Assembly: GCA_037045185.1 (NCBI GenBank) | Contig: JBAOHQ010000004.1 | Coordinates: 62,001-126,000 of the forward strand | Length of the DNA: 64,000 nucleotides | Direction of reading: 5' to 3' | Origin: JAKOUY01 sp037045185 | GTDB lineage: Bacteria; Actinomycetota; Acidimicrobiia; Acidimicrobiales; Ilumatobacteraceae | In this document: positions 36,277 to 47,850 of the stretch, one piece after another | Layout: the number at the start of each line of letters is the position of its first letter | How positions within the stretch are numbered: position 1 is the stretch's first letter | Position numbers and translations under genes: made by a program | The notes under the pieces: model-generated | Database searches by the model: none | What the model saw: the letters and a program-made list of their open reading frames with translations, nothing else | Told to the model about the DNA's origin: nothing

Positions 36277-37605
36277 TCAGGAACCGATGGCGGCGAACCC
36301 GGTCTCCAGGTCGGCGAGGATGTCCTCGATCGTCTCCAGCCCGACGCTGAGGCGCACCAGGCCCGGGTTGACGCCCGAGGCCACCTGCTCCTCGGCGGTC
36401 AGCTGGCTGTGGGTGGTGCTTGCCGGGTGGATGACCAGGCTGCGCACGTCACCGATGTTGGCCACATGGCTGTGCAGGCTGAGGGCCTCGACGAACCGCT
36501 GGCCGTCCTTGCGAGCTTGCTCGGCGTCGGCCGACTTCAGGTTGAAGGCGATGATGCTGCCGTAGCCCTTGCCGCCGCCGTACTGCTTCAGCCGGGCGTG
36601 CCACGGGCTGGACTCCAATCCGGCGAAGGCAACGCTCTCCACGGCCGGATGGTTCACCAGATACTGGGCCACCTGGTCGGCGTTGGCGAAGTGCCGCTCC
36701 ATCCGCAGGCTGAGGGTCTCCAGGCCCTGCAGGATCAGGAAGGCGTTGAACGGCGAGATGGCCATGCCGAGGTCACGCAGCAGCTGGACGCGAGCTTTGA
36801 GGATGAACGATCCGTGACCCAGCGCCGGCCAGTAGGCCAGGCCGTGGTAGCTGGGGTCGGGCTCGGTGAAGTTGGGGAACCGACCGCTGGCGCCGAAGTC
36901 GAACCGCCCGGCGTCGACGATGGCCCCACCGATCGAGGTGCCGTGGCCGCCGCAGAACTTGGTCAGGCTGTGCACGACGATGTCGGCGCCCCACTCGATC
37001 GGGCGAACGAGGTACGGGGTGGGCACGGTGTTGTCGACGATCAGCGGGATGCCGTGGTCGTGAGCCACCGCGTCGACGCCTTCGATGTCCAGCACGTCGT
37101 TGCGCGGGTTGGCCAGGACCTCGCCGAAGAAGGCCTTGGTGTTGTCCTGCACCGCGGCCGCCCATTGGGCCAGGTCGTGGGGATCGTCGACGAAGGTGAC
37201 CGAGATGCCCAGCTTGGGCAGGGTGTGGTGCAGCAGGTTGTAGGTGCCGCCGTACAGCGACGGCCCGGCCACGATGTGGTCACCCGCTTCGGCCAGGGTG
37301 AGGATCGCCAACGTCTCGGCGGACTGGCCGCTGGCGACGGCCAGGGTGCCCGGCAGGCCGATGGCCGTGGTGCACCCGCCCTCCAGCGAGTTGACCCGGG
37401 CCTCCAGCGCGCCCTGCGTCGGGTTCATGATCCGGGTGTAGATGTTGCCCACCTCGGCCAGGGCGAACAGGTTCTGGGCGTGGGCCGCGTCACGGAACTC
37501 GTAGCTCGTGGTCTGGTAGATGGGCACGGCCCGTGCCCCGGTGGTGGGATCGGGCTCGCCGCCCACGTGGATCTGCCGTGTCTCGAAACCCCAGGAGTCG
37601 CTCAT
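36277..37605 (-). CDS. metY: O-acetylhomoserine sulfhydrylase
   Basis: A 442-residue PLP enzyme of the Cys/Met-metabolism family that makes homocysteine from O-acetylhomoserine and sulfide. It has YTRIMNPTQGALE, SGQSAETLAI, LIVDNTVPTPYL and the PLP lysine in VHSLTKFCGGHGTSIGG. Length and motifs fit MetY rather than shorter MetB/MetC. It lies downstream of ilvC, with a hairpin between them and its own TAGCGT 9 nt before the ATG. Confidence 0.94.
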   Translation of the reverse strand: MSDSWGFETRQIHVGGEPDPTTGARAVPIYQTTSYEFRDAAHAQNLFALAEVGNIYTRIMNPTQGALEARVNSLEGGCTTAIGLPGTLAVASGQSAETLAILTLAEAGDHIVAGPSLYGGTYNLLHHTLPKLGISVTFVDDPHDLAQWAAAVQDNTKAFFGEVLANPRNDVLDIEGVDAVAHDHGIPLIVDNTVPTPYLVRPIEWGADIVVHSLTKFCGGHGTSIGGAIVDAGRFDFGASGRFPNFTEPDPSYHGLAYWPALGHGSFILKARVQLLRDLGMAISPFNAFLILQGLETLSLRMERHFANADQVAQYLVNHPAVESVAFAGLESSPWHARLKQYGGGKGYGSIIAFNLKSADAEQARKDGQRFVEALSLHSHVANIGDVRSLVIHPASTTHSQLTAEEQVASGVNPGLVRLSVGLETIEDILADLETGFAAIGS

Positions 37606-37631
37606 AGGGACGACACGCTACCCCACCAATT

Positions 37632-37671
37632 CCCGACCAACCAAGTCATATTTCACCCCTGGCTGGTCGGG
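37632..37671 (-). terminator. Hairpin between ilvC and metY
   Basis: CCCGACCAACCA (37632-37643) pairs with TGGCTGGTCGGG (37660-37671) with one mismatch over 12 bp and a 16-nt loop. It follows ilvC on the minus strand and no strong T-run follows. It is a likely end of the ilv transcript. Confidence 0.5.
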
Positions 37672-37680
37672 CGAGTGAGG

Positions 37681-38710
37681 TCAGCCGCCGGAGACGTCGG
37701 CGACCTTCTGCTTGCCGGCGCCGAGCCAGGGCATCATGGCGCGCAGCCGGGCGCCCACCTCTTCGATCTGGTGCTGCTTGCCGGAGTCCTGGAGGTCCTT
37801 GAAGCGGTGGCGGCCACCCTCGCTCTCGGCGATCCACTCCTTGGCGAACTTGCCGGATTGGATCTCCTTGAGGATCTTCTTCATCTCCAGCTTGGTCTTC
37901 GGCGTCACGACGCGCGGGCCGCGGGTGACGTCGCCGTACTCGGCGGTGTCGCTGATCGAGTAGCGCATCCCGGCGATGCCTTCCTCGTACATCAGGTCGA
38001 CGATCAGCTTCACCTCGTGCAGGCACTCGAAGTAGGCCATCTCCGGCTGGTAGCCGGCCTCGACCAGGGTTTCGAACCCGGCCTGCACCAGCGCGGTGAG
38101 CGCCGCCGCACAGCACGGCCTGCTCACCGAACAGGTCGGTCTCGGTCTCCTCGGTGAAGGTGGTCTCGATCACCCCGGCGCGGGCCCCGCCGATGGCCTC
38201 GGCGTAGCTCAATGCCAGCTCCTTGGCCTGGCCGGTGGCGTCCTGGTGGACGGCGATCAGGGCCGGGACCCCGCCGCCTTCGGTGTAGGTGCGGCGCACG
38301 AGATGACCTGGCCCCTTGGGGGCGATCATGATCACGTCCACGGTCTTGGGCGGGCGGATCCGCTTGAAGCGGATGTTGAACCCGTGGGCGAAGGCCAGCG
38401 CCTTGCCCTTGCGCAGGTTCGGCTTGATGAACTCGTCGTAGGTGGCCTTCTGCTCGGTGTCGGGCATCGTCAGCATGATCACGTTGGCCCACTTGGCCGC
38501 GGCGGCGATGTCCATCACCTTCAGCCCGGCGGCCTCGGCCTTGGCCTTGGACCTCGACCCGTCACGCAAGCCGACGACCACGTCGACGCCACTCTCCTTC
38601 AGGTTCAAGGCATGAGCGTGGCCCTGGCTGCCGTAGCCGATGATGGCCACCTTGCGGCCGCGGATGATCGACGGATCGGCGTCCGCCTCGTAGTACATGG
38701 TTGCGGCCAT
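37681..38710 (-). CDS. ilvC: Ketol-acid reductoisomerase, frameshifted
   Basis: The second common step of valine/isoleucine synthesis, NADPH- and Mg-dependent. It has the Rossmann motif GYGSQGHAHALNL, HGFNI, APKGPGHLVRRTY and the metal site DLFGEQAVLCGG, then FECLHEVKLIVDLMYEEG after the break. One extra base near 38106 splits the frame right after the metal site. Corrected length is 342 residues, the class I size. It is the last gene of ilvB-ilvN-ilvC. Confidence 0.95.
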
Positions 38711-38711
38711 T

Positions 38712-39253
38712 TCAGCCAGCCTTTCCGTTGGGGTTGCTCACGGCACGCAGGCGCGCCGCTCGGTCGAGTTTGGGGAGTGCGACACGGCCAGTGCGCTGCA
38801 GTTCGACGATCCCGTAGGCCGCCAGGAGCTCCTCGAAGTCGTCGAGCTTGCCAGGGTAGCCGTCGAGCGACACGGTCACCGCTTCCGCGCCCACGGCGAG
38901 GATCTTGCCCTCGAAGATGTTGACCAGCTCGATGACCTGGCCGCGCTGTTCGGCGGAGGCCCGCACGGTGGCAAGCAGCAGCTCACGCTCCACGCTGCGC
39001 CGCGGGTCGAGCTCGCTGATCTTGACCACCTCGATCAGCTTGAACAGCTGCTTGGTGATCTGCTCCAGCGGGGTGGACTCCACGTCGACGACGATGGTGA
39101 TCCTGCTGAACCCGTCACCCTCGGCGGGCGCGACGGCCAGGCTGTAGATGTTGAAATCACGCCGGGCGAACAGGCCGGCCACGCGGGCCAGCACGCCGGG
39201 GCGGTTCTGCACCAGCACCGACAGGATGTGGTACCGCTCGAGTTCGGTGGCGC

Positions 39254-39257
<4 letters not shown>
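38712..39257 (-). CDS. ilvN: Acetolactate synthase small (regulatory) subunit
   Basis: A 181-residue regulatory subunit. The N-terminal ACT domain (HILSVLVQNRPGVLARVAGLF) binds valine for feedback control. The C-terminal ALS_ss_C domain runs from about residue 85. GTG 39257 overlaps the ilvB stop, and ilvC starts 1 nt after its stop. It forms a complex with IlvB. Confidence 0.95.
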
Positions 39258-40996
<1,739 letters not shown>

Positions 40997-41035
40997 CTGC
41001 TGGCTCCTGTGTGGCGAGGTGGGTGGGGGAACGGT

Positions 41036-41101
41036 CCGGAAAAACCAAACGGCCTCCCGGTTGGGAGGCCAGACGCACGCGAACGATGTGGGCGCGCGTC
41101 T
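41036..41101 (-). promoter_or_regulatory. Attenuator of the ilvBNC operon
   Basis: On the coding (minus) strand, a first hairpin (41101-41071, outer arms AGACGC/GCGTCT) starts right at the leader-peptide stop. It is followed by the terminator stem GGCCTCCC-AACC-GGGAGGCC (41070-41051) and then GTTTGGTTTTT. The order leader peptide, competing hairpin, terminator with T-run is that of ribosome-controlled attenuation. Readthrough would be favoured when branched-chain aminoacyl-tRNAs are scarce. Confidence 0.8.
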
Positions 41102-41147
41102 ACACGATGAGTACTACGGGCGAGGTCGGCAGCGAGCGCATCGCCAT
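41100..41147 (-). CDS. ilv leader peptide (MAMRSLPTSPVVLIV)
   Basis: A 15-codon ORF ending with Val-Val-Leu-Ile-Val just before its TAG stop. All three branched-chain amino acids therefore occupy the last five codons, and the stop abuts the first attenuator hairpin. ATG 41147 or the in-frame ATG 41141 may be the start. Corynebacterial and other actinobacterial ilvB operons use comparable leader peptides. Confidence 0.75.
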   Translation of the reverse strand: MAMRSLPTSPVVLIV

Positions 41148-41211
41148 GTAGTCAACCAGGTACCGTCGCCCCCCGCAACCCAGGCGCCGCCAGCGTCCGC
41201 CAGCGCCTTCA

Positions 41212-41251
41212 CGTCACCGCATGAACCGAGGGGTTCGTTCATGCGGTGACG
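41212..41251 (-). terminator. 15-bp inverted repeat downstream of phoX
   Basis: CGTCACCGCATGAAC (41212-41226) is exactly complementary to 41237-41251, with a 10-nt loop. It follows the phoX stop on the minus strand and precedes the ilv leader. No T-run is seen. Likely the phoX terminator, though an operator upstream of ilvB is also possible. Confidence 0.55.
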
Positions 41252-41282
41252 CGAACGTGGCGGGGGTGTCGTCGGCTGCCTC

Positions 41283-43232
41283 TCAGGCGCCGATGACACC
41301 GCCGTCGGCCTTGCGGATGACCACCGTCGCCGAGCGGGGGCGGCCGGTGCCATCGGGCCACGTGCTGACTGCGCCCGGCTTGTCCGCCGTGGGCTCGCCC
41401 CACGAGGCCGACGCCTCGCCCGGGTGCTGGACGTTGACGAACATCGAGGTCCGGTCGGGGGTGGTGTGCAGCCCGGTGATCTCGCAGCCACGCGGGCCCA
41501 CCAGGAAGCGGCGGATCTCACCCGTGGTCAGGTCGGCGGCCAGCAGCTGGTTGTTGCCGATCTTGTCGTAGCCCTTCTCGGAGGCGAGTTGGGCCGAGTT
41601 GGAGACGTCGGTCTCGATCCACAGCCGGCCGTCGGGATCGGCCCACAGCCCGTCGGGTGAGCCGAACATGTCGCCCGTGATGGTGACCTGGTCGTCGTAG
41701 CTCGGGTCGCCGGCCAGGACGAACACGTCCCAGGCAAAGGTCGTGGCGGTGTGGTCGCCACCGGCCTCGGCCCAGTGGACGATGTGGCCGTACACGTTCT
41801 TCGATCGCGGGTTCACCGGGTTGGCGCCCTGTGTGCCGTTGGTCAGCGAGACGTACAAGCCACCGGTCAGCGGGTTCTGGGCGATCCACTCCGGCCGGTC
41901 GAGCTTGGTTGCGCCCACACGGTCGGCGGCTTCACGGGTGCGGATGAGCAGGTCGGCCTGATCGGCGAACCCGCCGTTCTTCGACAGCGAGCCCTGCCCC
42001 CACACCAGCGCCAGCCACTCGCCCGAGCCATCGTCGTTGAACCGTGCGACGTACAACGTGCCCTCGTCAAGCGGGCTGGCCTTGGCCGCGACGGCGTCCT
42101 TCCACGGCGTGGAGGAGACGAACTTGTAGAGGTACTCGCCGTCCTGGTCGTCCCCGCTGTACACGACGGCGACACCGTTGGTCTCCGTCACCCAGGCGCT
42201 CTCGTGCTTGAACCGGCCGAGGGCGGTGCGCTTGGTGGGCAGGGATGCCGCATCGGCCGGATCGATCTCCACGACCCAGCCGAAGCGGTTGGGCTCGTTG
42301 GGGTTCTTGGCCACGTCCCAGCGGGGGTCCACGGTGTGCCACGGGTACTCGGACTCGTTCGACACCCCGTAGCGCTTGAGGGCCACCGGGATCTTGTACT
42401 CCTCATCGGCGGTGCCGAAGTACTGGTGCCAGTTCTCCTCGCAGGTGAGGTACGTACCCCACGGCGTCATGCCGGCGCCGCAGTTGTTCAGCGTGCCCAT
42501 CGGGCCGTTGTTGGACACCATTGCCTCGACGTCGAGGCTCACCGGGCCGGAGTAGGCGACCGGCGTCGTCACGGTGATCCGCCGGTTCAGCGGGCTGTCC
42601 ACCGTCTTCCACGACCCGTCGGCCAGTTCGACCTCGATCACCGTGACGCCGTGCGCCTGCAGCGCCTTGTCGACGGATTCGGGCGTGACCGCGGCGCCGC
42701 CGTCGGCAAAGAGCATCACCAGGTCGGTGTACTCGTGGTTGACCACCAGCAGGCCGTGGGCGTTGGGGTCCTTGCCCTCGATGGGGAACAGGAACATGCC
42801 GTCGTGGTTGGCGCCCACCTGCTGGGCCTGCTCGGCGGCGGTGTTCGATCCGTCGGGCTTGAACGCCGGCCCGCTGGACTGCAGCGGCGTCCCCCACGGG
42901 ATGAGCACCTGGGCGACGTACCCCTCGGGGACCACCACCGCGTCGGCGGTGCTGGGTGCGACAGCAGCGAACCCGAGCACCGTCGACGGAGCCGTTGTCG
43001 CCGGACGGGCCACGGGCCACACCGGGCGACTCGCCACGGCCGGCGCCGTGCGTTGCGCCGTGGCAAGACGGTCACCGAACAGCGTGGTGGCCATGGCCCC
43101 GATGCCGCCGGCGAGGACCGCTCGGCGCCCGACGCGCCGGCCGATGATGTCGGACAGCGCGGTGGAGTCGCTCGGGTTGCTGCTCGTCCAGACGGAGTCA
43201 GGACGATGAGCGGGGTGACGGTGCGCGTTCAT
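41283..43232 (-). CDS. PhoX-family (DUF839) secreted phosphatase
   Basis: A 649-residue protein with a twin-arginine signal (IGRRVGRRAVLAGGIGAMATTLFG, about residues 31-54), exported folded. PhoX landmarks are NNCGAGMTPWGTYLTCEENWHQYFG, FGWVVEIDP, GRFKHESAWV and the C-terminal GPRGCEITGLHTTPD. Family members are Ca/Fe-dependent alkaline phosphatases. ATG 43232 follows TAGGTT by 7 nt, so the mRNA is probably leaderless; the upstream extension has no support. No Pho box was recognised. Confidence 0.88.
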   Translation of the reverse strand: MNAHRHPAHRPDSVWTSSNPSDSTALSDIIGRRVGRRAVLAGGIGAMATTLFGDRLATAQRTAPAVASRPVWPVARPATTAPSTVLGFAAVAPSTADAVVVPEGYVAQVLIPWGTPLQSSGPAFKPDGSNTAAEQAQQVGANHDGMFLFPIEGKDPNAHGLLVVNHEYTDLVMLFADGGAAVTPESVDKALQAHGVTVIEVELADGSWKTVDSPLNRRITVTTPVAYSGPVSLDVEAMVSNNGPMGTLNNCGAGMTPWGTYLTCEENWHQYFGTADEEYKIPVALKRYGVSNESEYPWHTVDPRWDVAKNPNEPNRFGWVVEIDPADAASLPTKRTALGRFKHESAWVTETNGVAVVYSGDDQDGEYLYKFVSSTPWKDAVAAKASPLDEGTLYVARFNDDGSGEWLALVWGQGSLSKNGGFADQADLLIRTREAADRVGATKLDRPEWIAQNPLTGGLYVSLTNGTQGANPVNPRSKNVYGHIVHWAEAGGDHTATTFAWDVFVLAGDPSYDDQVTITGDMFGSPDGLWADPDGRLWIETDVSNSAQLASEKGYDKIGNNQLLAADLTTGEIRRFLVGPRGCEITGLHTTPDRTSMFVNVQHPGEASASWGEPTADKPGAVSTWPDGTGRPRSATVVIRKADGGVIGA

Positions 43233-43333
43233 GTCCGGAAACCTATGGAGGTCACGTGAACGCCCGACCGGCGGCCGATGAACTGCGATGGTCGAACTGG
43301 CGAAACCCAGGCGACGCCTACCGACCTGCACGC

Positions 43334-43368
43334 GCAAGGGTCCCGACTCATCCGAGCGGGACCCTTGC
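43334..43368 (-). terminator. 12-bp hairpin after the phospholipase gene
   Basis: GCAAGGGTCCCG (43334-43345) is exactly complementary to 43357-43368 with an 11-nt loop. It lies about 30 nt beyond the phospholipase stop on the minus strand. There is no T-run. Confidence 0.6.
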
Positions 43369-43398
43369 CGGACCATCATCGGACGCAGCGACCGCGGG

Positions 43399-43809
43399 TC
43401 AGAAGAATGCGCCTCCCAGCGCCCGGACCCAGTTGTAGTACTCGTCGGCGGTGCGGTAGCAGGCGTAACGCAGCGGGTTCAGCGAACCGTATCGAGCCCG
43501 GCACGACGCGTACATGTTGCTGCGGAACTCGTTGTCGCAGGCCAGCCGACCGTAGTAGCCGCCGCCGTAGTAGTGGTAGTGGTAACAGAGGTCGTGACGG
43601 TCGCAGGAGCTGTGGAAGTCCCACCACGGCCCGCTGTCAGGTGAGAAGCTGCAGCCGTTCTGGTACGCGCCGTGCTGCGGGGCAACGATCATCGTCGGTG
43701 TGGCCCCAGCCGCTCCGACCGCTGACGCTGTGGACGTCGACGCCGCAGTCAGCGTGAACACGGCAATCACCGTCGTGACGATCACGGCAAGTCTGTTTCG
43801 AGTATTCAT
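43399..43809 (-). CDS. Secreted prokaryotic phospholipase A2
   Basis: A 136-residue exported protein with a signal peptide at about 1-30 (ending STASA). The phospholipase A2 active site is CDRHDLCYHYHYYGG, with the catalytic His-Asp pair. Further Cys residues (CSF, ACDNEF, ASC, YACY) suit disulfides. It should release fatty acids from phospholipids outside the cell. GAGGAGG lies about 9 nt before ATG 43809. It is divergent from the TetR gene. Confidence 0.88.
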   Translation of the reverse strand: MNTRNRLAVIVTTVIAVFTLTAASTSTASAVGAAGATPTMIVAPQHGAYQNGCSFSPDSGPWWDFHSSCDRHDLCYHYHYYGGGYYGRLACDNEFRSNMYASCRARYGSLNPLRYACYRTADEYYNWVRALGGAFF

Positions 43810-43949
43810 CGTGGTTGACCTCCTCTGGAGCTGTGCTCAGGACCCCCAAGTGAGCCTGACTCCGGAACAGTCGCGCGCCGGCGGTCAATCAGCAATGATT
43901 CGGGTGGATAAGAAAATTCACTATCGAGTCCCGTGAGACGAGCACGCCG

Positions 43950-44648
43950 ATGACGAGGAGAACGATCGAGCAGACCCGCGCCCTGCTACTGGAGACTGCC
44001 ATCACAGTGATGCAGCGCGTCGGTGTCTCGGTGGGCGTCACCCACATCAAGCTGAACGACGTCGCCAGAGAGGCCGGCTTGACCACCGGGGCGGCGTACA
44101 AGTGCTGGGACAACCAGGAGCGGTTCCACCATGACCTTGCCGTCGCCACGCTCGCCTGGCGGGCACGCCAGACCATCGCCGACACGGTGGAGGCGATCCG
44201 AGACCTCGTCGACTGCCATGCCCCGTGGCAGGAGGTGGTCCACGTCGGAACGGAGCGGTACCTGGTGACGTCGCGCAACGATCCGAGCTTCGTCGCCTCC
44301 ATCGCGCTGCGATCCGTCGGCAGCACCGAGCACGACCTGGCCGAGGCAGCACGAGATCGCCTGGCCAGCGCCCTGGCCAGCTACTCCGAGCTGTACGAGA
44401 CGATGTTCCTGGTCTACCGACGGGAGCTCGTGGCCCCGTACACGCTGGACCACTTCGCCCGGACCGTGGCCTGCCTCTCCGAGGGCTACGTGCTGCAGGA
44501 GCTGTCCGGCCACGCTCACCCCACCGTCGAACGGCGGTTCGACGACCCGGCGATCGGTCACACGTGGACGCTGTTCGGATGCGTGATGGAGCACACGGTC
44601 TGCCAGATGACCCGACCGATCGGTACCGGCAACGGATCGACCGGGTAG
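43950..44648 (+). CDS. TetR-family transcriptional regulator
   Basis: A 232-residue regulator with the N-terminal HTH IKLNDVAREAGLTTGAAYKCWDNQERFHHDL (about 33-63); the ligand domain is not recognisable. It lies between a divergent phospholipase gene and inositol-phosphate synthase, so a lipid-related effector is possible (inference). A GTTC-GT-GAAC repeat just upstream of the next gene is one candidate operator. Confidence 0.85.
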   Translation: MTRRTIEQTRALLLETAITVMQRVGVSVGVTHIKLNDVAREAGLTTGAAYKCWDNQERFHHDLAVATLAWRARQTIADTVEAIRDLVDCHAPWQEVVHVGTERYLVTSRNDPSFVASIALRSVGSTEHDLAEAARDRLASALASYSELYETMFLVYRRELVAPYTLDHFARTVACLSEGYVLQELSGHAHPTVERRFDDPAIGHTWTLFGCVMEHTVCQMTRPIGTGNGSTG

Positions 44649-44676
44649 CCCGCGCCACGGGCCAACACATCGTTCA

Positions 44677-44698
44677 GTTCGTGAACGAACTCTAGGGT
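44677..44698 (+). promoter_or_regulatory. Promoter and inverted repeat upstream of ino1
   Basis: TAGGGT (44693-44698) lies 7 nt before ATG 44706, fitting a leaderless mRNA. GTTC-GT-GAAC (44677-44686), within the larger GTTC-rich stretch from 44672, occupies the -35/spacer region and could bind a repressor. Confidence 0.5.
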
Positions 44699-44705
44699 GG
44701 CCCCC

Positions 44706-46034
<1,329 letters not shown>

Positions 46035-46046
46035 TCCCCTGGCGGC

Positions 46047-46322
46047 TCAGCCGCCGGCGACCGCCGGGATGATGCTGACGGTGGCGCCGGCGGGCACCGC
46101 CGTGTTCAATCCGTCCAGATAGCGGACGTCGTCGTCGGCGACGAAGATGTTGACGAACTTGCGCAGCGCCCCCGCCTCGTCGAGCAGACGCTCGTTGAAC
46201 CCGGGGTTGGCGGCCTCCAGGCCGGCGATCACCTGGGCCAACGTGGCGCCCTCGACCTCGACGGTGGACGACCCGCCGGCGAGGGGGCGCATGGTGGTGG
46301 GGATTCGAACGGTCACAGCCAT
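46047..46322 (-). CDS. Ubiquitin-like sulfur carrier (MoaD/ThiS/CysO type)
   Basis: A 91-residue beta-grasp protein ending in PAVAGG, the C-terminal Gly-Gly that is adenylated and thiocarboxylated in MoaD, ThiS and CysO. RKFVNIFVADDDVRYLDGLNT resembles CysO of the actinobacterial cysteine pathway. TAGGAT (46335-46330) lies 7 nt before its ATG, so it has its own promoter despite lying just 18 nt after the amidase gene. No cysM or mec gene is in view. Confidence 0.85.
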   Translation of the reverse strand: MAVTVRIPTTMRPLAGGSSTVEVEGATLAQVIAGLEAANPGFNERLLDEAGALRKFVNIFVADDDVRYLDGLNTAVPAGATVSIIPAVAGG

Positions 46323-46340
46323 GGGCGAAATCCTACCGAG

Positions 46341-47810
46341 TCAGTCGGGATTCGCACCGGCCCACACCGCTGGCCTGCGGGCCGACCACGGCTGGGCCGC
46401 CTCGAGCTGCGCGGCCAGCCGCACGAGCAGCGGCTCGGCGGCAAAGCCCCCCACCACCTGCACGCCCACGGGCAACCCGTCGGCTGTCCAGTGCAGCGGC
46501 AGGCTCACCGCCGGCTGTCCGGAGGCATTGAACTGAGCGGTGAACAGCAGCAGTTCGAGGACACGGTCGTTGACGTCCGGGCGAGCCGGGTCGATGTAGC
46601 CGATGGGCGGCGGCGGCTGGGAGATGGTGGGGGTGACCAGCACGTCGAACCCTGCCGAGCCGTCCTGGGGATGCCACCACGACAGCATCGAGCGGCTCCA
46701 GGCGTGGATCGCCGTCAGCGCGGCGATGTACTGCGCAGCCGACACGGTGTCGCCGAGGCCGGAGTACAGCAGGTTGTGCGGTTCGAAGTCGTCGGCGGTG
46801 ACGGGCCGCCCGAACAGCTGCTCGAGCATCCGCCGGTCGGCGCTGGCCGAGCACATCACCACCGTGCTGAATGCGGCGCCGAACTGCTCGTCGCTCAACG
46901 CCGCCGGCGCGGCGACCTCGACGTGATGCCCCAGTGACTCCAGCAGGCGCCCCGTCCGATCAACGGCGGCCACGCACTCCGGATGGACGGCCCGGTCCAT
47001 GGTCGGCCCGCTCCACACCCCGATGCGCAGCCGGCCCGGATCGACGCCCACCTCGGCGGCGAGGGGCCTGGTGAAGGGAGGGGCGGCATACGGGTCGCCG
47101 GGCTCGTAGCCGGCCATCACGTCGAGGACGGCCGCTGCGTCGCGAACCGTGCGGGTGACCGCGCCGTCGGTGACAGAGCCGGCCCACGCCTCGCCGATCA
47201 CCGGACCGGCGCTGACCCGGCCGCGGGAGGGCTTCAGCCCGACAAGCCCGCACTCCGACGCCGGGATGCGGATCGAGCCGCCCCCGTCGCCGGCATGGCC
47301 GACGGCCACGACACCGGCGGCCACTGCCGAGGCCGACCCTCCCGACGAGCCGCCGGTGGAGTGGTCCGTGTTCCACGGGTTGCGGCACGCGCCATAGGCG
47401 AAGGACTCGGTAGAGATGATGGTGCCGAACTCGGGCACGTTCGTCCGCCCGATGGCAACGAAGCCGGCGCGGCGCAGCCGCCGGTACAGGAACGAATCGG
47501 CATCGGCGCGATAGCCGGCGTTCTTCAGCAGGCGTGAACCCAGGTGCATCGGCTCACCGGCCATCGCACAGCCGAGGTCCTTGATAACGATCGGCACCCC
47601 GCCGAAGGGCGCATCGCCCGTGACGGCGACGGCAGCCTCCGCTCGGGCTCGCTCGAATCGGGGGTGGATGATCGCGTTGAGCTGCGGGTTCAGGCGCCGG
47701 GCGGCGTCAATCGCCGCATCGACCAGATCAGCGGCGGAGACGTCGCCACTGCGCACCAGCGCCGCCTGCGCAACGGCATCGAGCTCGAGGACTTCGTTGG
47801 GGCCAGCCAT
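46341..47810 (-). CDS. Amidase (amidase-signature family)
   Basis: A 489-residue amidase-signature hydrolase. The catalytic Lys is in VPIVIKDLG (about residue 79). The Gly/Ser-rich signature STGGSSGGSASAVAAGVV holds cis-Ser and nucleophilic Ser-containing segments, continued by GDGGGSIRIPASECGLVGLKPSRGR. It resembles broad-specificity amidases rather than GatA, since no gatB/gatC is nearby. ATG 47810 follows TACGGT by 6 nt. Confidence 0.9.
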   Translation of the reverse strand: MAGPNEVLELDAVAQAALVRSGDVSAADLVDAAIDAARRLNPQLNAIIHPRFERARAEAAVAVTGDAPFGGVPIVIKDLGCAMAGEPMHLGSRLLKNAGYRADADSFLYRRLRRAGFVAIGRTNVPEFGTIISTESFAYGACRNPWNTDHSTGGSSGGSASAVAAGVVAVGHAGDGGGSIRIPASECGLVGLKPSRGRVSAGPVIGEAWAGSVTDGAVTRTVRDAAAVLDVMAGYEPGDPYAAPPFTRPLAAEVGVDPGRLRIGVWSGPTMDRAVHPECVAAVDRTGRLLESLGHHVEVAAPAALSDEQFGAAFSTVVMCSASADRRMLEQLFGRPVTADDFEPHNLLYSGLGDTVSAAQYIAALTAIHAWSRSMLSWWHPQDGSAGFDVLVTPTISQPPPPIGYIDPARPDVNDRVLELLLFTAQFNASGQPAVSLPLHWTADGLPVGVQVVGGFAAEPLLVRLAAQLEAAQPWSARRPAVWAGANPD

Positions 47811-47816
47811 CGCCGT

Positions 47817-47850
47817 ACCGTACTTCAGGGCCTGTCGTAGGCTGTCGCCC
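47817..47850. promoter_or_regulatory. Divergent leaderless promoters, amidase / glycerate kinase
   Basis: The gap between the two starts is 40 bp. The minus strand has TACGGT (47822-47817), 6 nt before the amidase ATG. The plus strand has TAGGCT (47838-47843), 7 nt before the glycerate kinase GTG. Neither start has a Shine-Dalgarno sequence. Confidence 0.55.

Noticed and set aside
37606..37680. SAM riboswitch upstream of metY
   Set aside because: The 75-bp gap holds only a simple hairpin and a -10 box; there is no room for a SAM aptamer.
41283..43379. Longer phoX start about 49 codons upstream
   Set aside because: The extension is not signal-like. ATG 43232 has a -10 box 7 nt upstream and places the twin-arginine motif about 30 residues from the start.
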